Positions 5,545 through 8,983 of a DNA stretch of 8,983 nt are shown here, piece after piece (position 1 is the first letter of the stretch; each line of letters begins with the position of its first letter). The stretch covers positions 1-8,983 of the forward strand of contig JACXUN010000047.1 of the NCBI GenBank assembly GCA_014763905.1, read 5' to 3'. The notes under the pieces are model-generated. The model ran no database searches and had not been told where the DNA came from. It saw nothing but the letters and a program-made list of their open reading frames with translations. The stretch comes from Campylobacterales bacterium (lineage in GTDB: Bacteria > Campylobacterota > Campylobacteria > Campylobacterales > Sulfurovaceae). Position numbers and translations under genes: made by a program.

Positions 5545-6606
5545 TTATCGAATTTTCAGCGTAATCAACGCCACAATATTAGAGAGAAAGGCAATCATCC
5601 AAAATCGTACGATAATTTTGTTTTCTGCCCATTTCTTCATCTCAAAGTGGTGGTGAATCGGTGCCATGAGAAAGACCCGCTTTTGGCGAAGTTTGAAGCT
5701 TCCGATCTGGAGAATTACCGATACCGTTTCGATCACAAAGATCAATCCAATCAAAATGAGCAGAGCCTCACTCTTACCGATGATCCCCATATAGGCGAGT
5801 ACCCCACCGATTGCCAGTGAACCGGTATCGCCCATAAAGACCTCTGCTGGATAGCAGTTGTACCACAAAAAGCCAAGCAAAGCTCCGGAGAGGGTAGCGG
5901 CTAAAATGGTTATCTCTCCGACACCGTTAATATTCGGCATAAGCAGATAGCCTGAAAATACGGTGTGACCGGTAATATAGATGATAATCCCTAAGGTTGC
6001 TAAACTAAAGATAGAAGGAACCGTTGCCAATCCGTCCAATCCGTCGGTGAGGTTGACCGCATTGGTCGTTGCCAAGAAGACAAAGACCCAAAACGGGATG
6101 GCAAAGTAACCCATATCAAAGATCGGCTCTTTGAAAAACGGCAGATAGAGGGTGGTTGGAAAATCGGTCATCCAGATCAAAAAGAGAGATACTACGATAC
6201 CGATAATCGCTTGCAAAAGCAATTTGCCCCGACTGGTTAATCCTTTGAGATTGTCTCCGGTAAGAATTTTTCCTAAGTCGTCTTGCAGTCCCACAAGAGC
6301 AAATCCGAGAATAGTAATCAGTCCGGCGATCACATAGGTATTGGTCAGATCGGAGCTTAAAAGTACTCCGATAATGGTTGACAAGACAAATACGGCTCCG
6401 CCCATGGTCGGGGTATTCTGTTTGCTGGCATGGTTGGGGACATATTTATTGATCGGCTGTTGAGCCTTTCGGGCAATCGCCCACGCCATAAATCGCGGCA
6501 TAATATAGATCGTCATCAAAAACGCAATAAAAAAGCCAAAACCGGCACGCACCGAAATATATTGTAAAATATTGATGTTAAAGAGTTCGTAGAGGGCATA
6601 TAACAT
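5545..6606 (-). CDS. mraY: Phospho-N-acetylmuramoyl-pentapeptide transferase
   Basis: MraY transfers phospho-MurNAc-pentapeptide from UDP to undecaprenyl phosphate at the inner face of the cytoplasmic membrane, making lipid I. The 353-residue polytopic protein has the family motifs: [10 protein letters not shown] (61-70), QDD (Asp109/Asp110, Mg/substrate site), [10 protein letters not shown] (185-194), [12 protein letters not shown] (257-268, Asp260) and MAPIHHHFE (314-322, the HHH triad). Length and about ten hydrophobic helices match the family. The ATG start has only a distant AGGA about 13 bases upstream, a weak site. It leads the mraY-murD operon, divergent from gpmI. In Campylobacter jejuni, as I recall, murD and mraY likewise lie next to and divergent from the phosphoglycerate mutase gene. 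Confidence 0.98.
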   Translation of the reverse strand: MLYALYELFNINILQYISVRAGFGFFIAFLMTIYIMPRFMAWAIARKAQQPINKYVPNHASKQNTPTMGGAVFVLSTIIGVLLSSDLTNTYVIAGLITILGFALVGLQDDLGKILTGDNLKGLTSRGKLLLQAIIGIVVSLFLIWMTDFPTTLYLPFFKEPIFDMGYFAIPFWVFVFLATTNAVNLTDGLDGLATVPSIFSLATLGIIIYITGHTVFSGYLLMPNINGVGEITILAATLSGALLGFLWYNCYPAEVFMGDTGSLAIGGVLAYMGIIGKSEALLILIGLIFVIETVSVILQIGSFKLRQKRVFLMAPIHHHFEMKKWAENKIIVRFWMIAFLSNIVALITLKIR

Positions 6607-6680
6607 AACTAATTAAAAATCCTGCAAGTAAATAAGTGTTATTTTACTTAAAAATTTCTAACAGTTAAGGAAAAAGTAGA
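6607..6680. promoter_or_regulatory. Divergent mraY/gpmI promoter region
   Basis: This is the 74-base spacer between two divergent genes. A -10-like TATTTT (6640-6645) on the plus strand and TAAAAT (6641-6646 read on the minus) overlap almost completely. Arms TAAGT (6633-6637) and ACTTA (6646-6650) flank them, and AAGTAA/TTACTT (6626-6631, 6644-6649) form an overlapping inverted repeat. The leaders would be about 28 bases to mraY and about 28 to gpmI. The gpmI ribosome-binding site AAGGA is at 6667-6671. Confidence 0.4.
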
Positions 6681-8159
6681 ATGAAGATCCAAAAAACCGT
6701 TTTAATCATCACCGATGGGATTGGGCATAAACCTGAAAGTCAATGCAATGCATTTGCTGATGCAGTGAAGCCGACATTTGATACATTATTACGTGAAGCA
6801 CCCAAAGCATTGATCTCAACCCATGGACTCAGTGTAGGACTTCCAGAAGGGCAGATGGGAAACTCCGAAGTGGGACATATGACCATCGGTTCGGGACGAA
6901 TTCTGTATCAAGATTTGGTCAAAATCTCATTGGCGATTCAAGAGGGAACAATTGAACAGAATGAGGCTTTAAACGGGGTATTGGAAAAGAGTAACCGCTT
7001 ACATATTGTAGGGCTATTGAGTGACGGCGGAGTACACTCCCATATCGATCATATTATCGGATTGGCACAATTGGCTAAGCAGCAAGGTAAGGAGGTGTTT
7101 TTACATCTGATCACCGACGGTCGTGATGTTTCCCCGACCTCTGCTAAAACTTATATAGAACAGATAGAAGCAATCTGTGATGCGTCGATTCGTATTGCCA
7201 CAATCGGAGGGCGTTTCTATACGATGGATCGAGACAACCGATGGGAACGTGTCGAGAAAGGCTACAATGCCATCGTAACGGCTCAATCTACTACAGAGTT
7301 AACACCGAGTGCTTATATTGATCGCTCATATGCCGGAAAAATTTATGATGAGTTTTTAGAGCCGGTTGCCTTGAACGGTTATAGCGGTATGGAAGCCGGA
7401 GACAGCGTGGTCATGGCAAACTTCCGTTCCGACAGGGTGCGGGAGATTACGACGGTACTGGGTGATGAGAATTTTGATGGATTTGCACGTCCCTATCTTC
7501 CGCTTCATATTGCGACCATGACGCAGTATGATGCGACCTTCCCTTATCCGGTAATGTTCCCGAAAGAGACTCCGAAAAATACACTGGCTGAAGTAGTCAG
7601 CAATGCGAAACTGACACAACTGCACACGGCAGAGACAGAGAAGTATGCACATGTTACCTTCTTCCTCAATGGAGGAGTTGAAGCACCGATGATCGGTGAA
7701 AGCCGGATACTGATTCCGAGTCCCAATGTCAAGACCTATGATATGAAACCTGAGATGTCGGCAGCAGAGGTGGGAGATGCCGTACTCAATGGTATGAATG
7801 AGTCGTATGATCTGATCATTGTCAACTTCGCCAATGGAGACATGGTCGGACATACCGGTAATTATGAAGCAGCGCGTGCGGCGGTTCATGCGGTGGATAC
7901 ACAGATCGGGCATATTTTAGAACGAGCCAAAGAGAAGGATTATGCGATCGTTTTGACTTCAGATCACGGGAACTGTGAAGAGATGAAAGATGGAGAGGGA
8001 CATATACTCACCAATCATACTGTTGGTGAGGTGTGGTGTTATGTGCTTGCCAAGGGAGTCACCGAGGTCAAATCCGGCGGACTCAATAATGTGGCTCCGA
8101 CGGTCTTAAAAATTATGGGATTAGCGATTCCTGCAGAGATGGACGAAGCGTTGATTTAA
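6681..8159 (+). CDS. gpmI: 2,3-bisphosphoglycerate-independent phosphoglycerate mutase
   Basis: GpmI interconverts 3- and 2-phosphoglycerate in glycolysis/gluconeogenesis using two Mn ions and a phosphoserine intermediate. All 492 residues align with the family: Asp12 in ITDGIG, catalytic Ser62 in [15 protein letters not shown] (114-121), TDGRD (145-149), [15 protein letters not shown] (176-190), FRSDR (248-252), Lys321 in EKY, the metal ligands Asp387 and His391 in NGDMVGHTG, Asp428-His429 in SDHGN, and His446 in NHT. A constant shift of 16 residues relates these last ligands to the Bacillus enzyme numbering. A Pro usual in the ANPDMVGH motif is Gly here (ANGDMVGH). The ATG has AAGGA 9 bases upstream. 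It is unrelated to the cofactor-dependent GpmA. The downstream small gene begins after 43 bases with its own promoter candidate. Confidence 0.98.
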   Translation: MKIQKTVLIITDGIGHKPESQCNAFADAVKPTFDTLLREAPKALISTHGLSVGLPEGQMGNSEVGHMTIGSGRILYQDLVKISLAIQEGTIEQNEALNGVLEKSNRLHIVGLLSDGGVHSHIDHIIGLAQLAKQQGKEVFLHLITDGRDVSPTSAKTYIEQIEAICDASIRIATIGGRFYTMDRDNRWERVEKGYNAIVTAQSTTELTPSAYIDRSYAGKIYDEFLEPVALNGYSGMEAGDSVVMANFRSDRVREITTVLGDENFDGFARPYLPLHIATMTQYDATFPYPVMFPKETPKNTLAEVVSNAKLTQLHTAETEKYAHVTFFLNGGVEAPMIGESRILIPSPNVKTYDMKPEMSAAEVGDAVLNGMNESYDLIIVNFANGDMVGHTGNYEAARAAVHAVDTQIGHILERAKEKDYAIVLTSDHGNCEEMKDGEGHILTNHTVGEVWCYVLAKGVTEVKSGGLNNVAPTVLKIMGLAIPAEMDEALI

Positions 8160-8162
8160 ATT

Positions 8163-8180
8163 GTGCTATAATTTTAGCAC
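8163..8180 (+). promoter_or_regulatory. Promoter palindrome before the first small paralogue
   Basis: GTGCTATAATTTTAGCAC carries a perfect extended -10 (TGCTATAAT, TATAAT at 8167-8172) enclosed in a 6-base inverted repeat GTGCTA/TAGCAC. It lies 4 bases after the gpmI stop and 31 bases before the next start codon. The architecture is nearly the same as that of the tRNA-Phe promoter. It may instead be a small 3' hairpin of gpmI, but it has no T-run. Confidence 0.55.
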
Positions 8181-8202
8181 TTATAAATGGTAAGGTGAAG
8201 TT

Positions 8203-8547
8203 ATGGATAAGAAGATCAAACGATCAGTAGCGACGCTATTGGCACATATTATAAAAGTTGATAAAAGAGATATCAATCAAGCGGCATCACTTTTCTGCTC
8301 ACTCATGGGGCAGGATTTTGGTTGTGATAAAGAGGAAGCATTGGCTTTCTTAAAGAGCGTTATGGAAGAGAACTACAATTTGAATGAACACATTGATATC
8401 ATCAATGCCGCACTTCAAGATGACAAGCTATCCAAAATGCACATTTTGGAGCAACTCAATCATATTATCTACTCTGATACCATTTCAGAGGTAGATTATA
8501 AAATTTTTGATGAGATTAAACGAAAGCTTTTTCCTGAAATTAAGTAA
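8203..8547 (+). CDS. Small helical protein, TerB-like, paralogue 1
   Basis: A 114-residue, probably all-helical cytoplasmic protein with no signal peptide or membrane segment. The order of elements, a first helix SVATLLAHIIKVD, an acidic turn, a helix beginning EEALAFLKSVMEE, and a later ILEQLNHIIYSD followed by DYKIFDEIKRKL, resembles the TerB/DjlA-like fold, but I see no diagnostic motif that fixes the family and no function can be assigned. It aligns without gaps to the next gene at about 43% identity by hand count (48 of 112), with His15, Asp20, Asp23, Cys32, QDF (37-39), Cys41, EEA (44-46) and QLNHII (84-89) shared. The ATG has AAGGTGA with 4-base spacing and a promoter candidate of its own after gpmI. 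Confidence 0.85.
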   Translation: MDKKIKRSVATLLAHIIKVDKRDINQAASLFCSLMGQDFGCDKEEALAFLKSVMEENYNLNEHIDIINAALQDDKLSKMHILEQLNHIIYSDTISEVDYKIFDEIKRKLFPEIK

Positions 8548-8579
8548 CATAATTTAATATTTTTCTATGTTTATTTTGA

Positions 8580-8585
8580 TATCAT
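8580..8585 (+). promoter_or_regulatory. Weak -10 candidate before the second small paralogue
   Basis: TATCAT (5 of 6 to TATAAT) follows a T-rich stretch typical of vegetative promoters in this phylum and lies 36 bases before the start codon. The alternative is read-through from the first paralogue, since no terminator is visible in the 74-base gap. Confidence 0.3.
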
Positions 8586-8621
8586 ATAGCACAATTGATG
8601 AAGTTAAAAGGGGAGCCTAAA

Positions 8622-8960
8622 ATGGATGCTATGTTAAAAGAGTCGGTTGCGGCTCTCTTTTGTCATGTGATTAAGACCGATCACAAAGATGTGGATAAAG
8701 AGAGACCGCTTTTTTGCCGTTTTATGAGACAAGATTTTGATTGCAGCTGCGAAGAAGCAAACAGACTGCTAGATGAAACATTGGAAAAAGAGTACAATAT
8801 CGATACCCAAATATCGATTATCGGGAATGCTCTTTGCAATAAGACTTATGAGAAAGTAAGTATTTTAAAGCAGTTGAACCATATTATTATCAAAGACAAT
8901 CTGCATAGTGAAAATTATGAGATTTTTGATAAAGTGAAGCGAGCATTTTCGCTTGCTTAA
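8622..8960 (+). CDS. Small helical Cys-rich protein, TerB-like, paralogue 2
   Basis: A 112-residue protein, tandem paralogue of the preceding gene. The start is the ATG giving MDAMLKES: it aligns exactly with the MDKKIKRS start of its paralogue and has AAGGGGAG with 6-base spacing upstream. An in-frame TTG/ATG nine codons earlier would add an unaligned tail and run through this ribosome-binding site. It keeps the shared SVAAL, His15, Asp20, Asp23, LFC (Cys32), QDF, EEA and QLNHII positions and adds cysteines 14, 43 and 72, giving CSCEE (41-45). The cysteines and His15/His87 might bind a metal or respond to redox state, but this is speculation. The function is unknown; TerB-like fold only by pattern. 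The last 23 bases of the window beyond it hold nothing recognisable. Confidence 0.82.
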   Translation: MDAMLKESVAALFCHVIKTDHKDVDKERPLFCRFMRQDFDCSCEEANRLLDETLEKEYNIDTQISIIGNALCNKTYEKVSILKQLNHIIIKDNLHSENYEIFDKVKRAFSLA

Positions 8961-8983
8961 CCGCATAAACTCCTTTTGTAGCA

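Noticed and set aside
5356..5820. 154-codon plus-strand open frame overlapping murD and mraY
   Set aside because: It lies opposite the start of murD and the end of mraY, has no ribosome-binding site or recognisable domain, and both minus-strand genes have all family motifs.
7356..7913. 185-codon minus-strand open frame inside gpmI
   Set aside because: It is antisense to a fully conserved enzyme, rich in Cys/His/Arg/Ile from codon complementarity, with no start signal or domain pattern.
8595..8621. Upstream TTG/ATG start for the second small paralogue
   Set aside because: The extra nine residues do not align with the paralogue and their codons include the AAGGGGAG ribosome-binding site that serves the ATG at 8622.

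Overview
The window looks like core chromosome of a Campylobacterota (formerly Epsilonproteobacteria) bacterium, probably a free-living sulfur oxidiser type such as Sulfurimonas, Sulfuricurvum or Sulfurovum. The grounds are an ArsRS-type two-component pair of the Helicobacter/Campylobacter kind, a short (about 400-residue) MurD, mraY-murD running divergently from a phosphoglycerate mutase, AT-rich promoters that have a clear -10 box but little -35, and moderate-to-low GC. The genus is an inference. I see no phage, insertion sequence, transposase or CRISPR array.

Left part (1-2212): an arsR-arsS operon on the minus strand encodes an OmpR/PhoB-class response regulator and its membrane histidine kinase. 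The regulator probably starts at an AUU codon 12 bases upstream of the first conventional start. The roughly 300-base gap to lgt is not empty. It holds the arsR promoter, a 123-base element bounded by a 21-base inverted repeat (19 of 21 matching) that encloses a 24-codon ORF with a consensus Shine-Dalgarno and an opposing TATAAT, then a second set of short repeats and the lgt promoter.

Middle (2213-4274): lgt (prolipoprotein diacylglyceryl transferase) and a gene for a small secreted outer-membrane beta-barrel protein run on the plus strand. They are followed by a hairpin, a gene-poor stretch of about 220 bases, and a minus-strand tRNA-Phe(GAA) with its own promoter.

Right part (4275-8983): mraY and murD form a minus-strand peptidoglycan operon. 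MraY makes lipid I at the membrane, and MurD adds D-glutamate to the UDP-MurNAc-L-Ala precursor in the cytoplasm. A perfect 8-bp REP-like hairpin lies between them. Divergently, gpmI (cofactor-independent phosphoglycerate mutase) is followed by two tandem, clearly paralogous genes of about 112-114 codons. Their helical, acidic products resemble the TerB/DjlA-like fold but have no assigned function.

Most of the window is ordinary housekeeping. The parts most worth following up are the inverted-repeat mini-ORF element, the AUU start of arsR, the -10 boxes embedded in small palindromes (tRNA-Phe and the first small paralogue), and the tandem paralogue pair.
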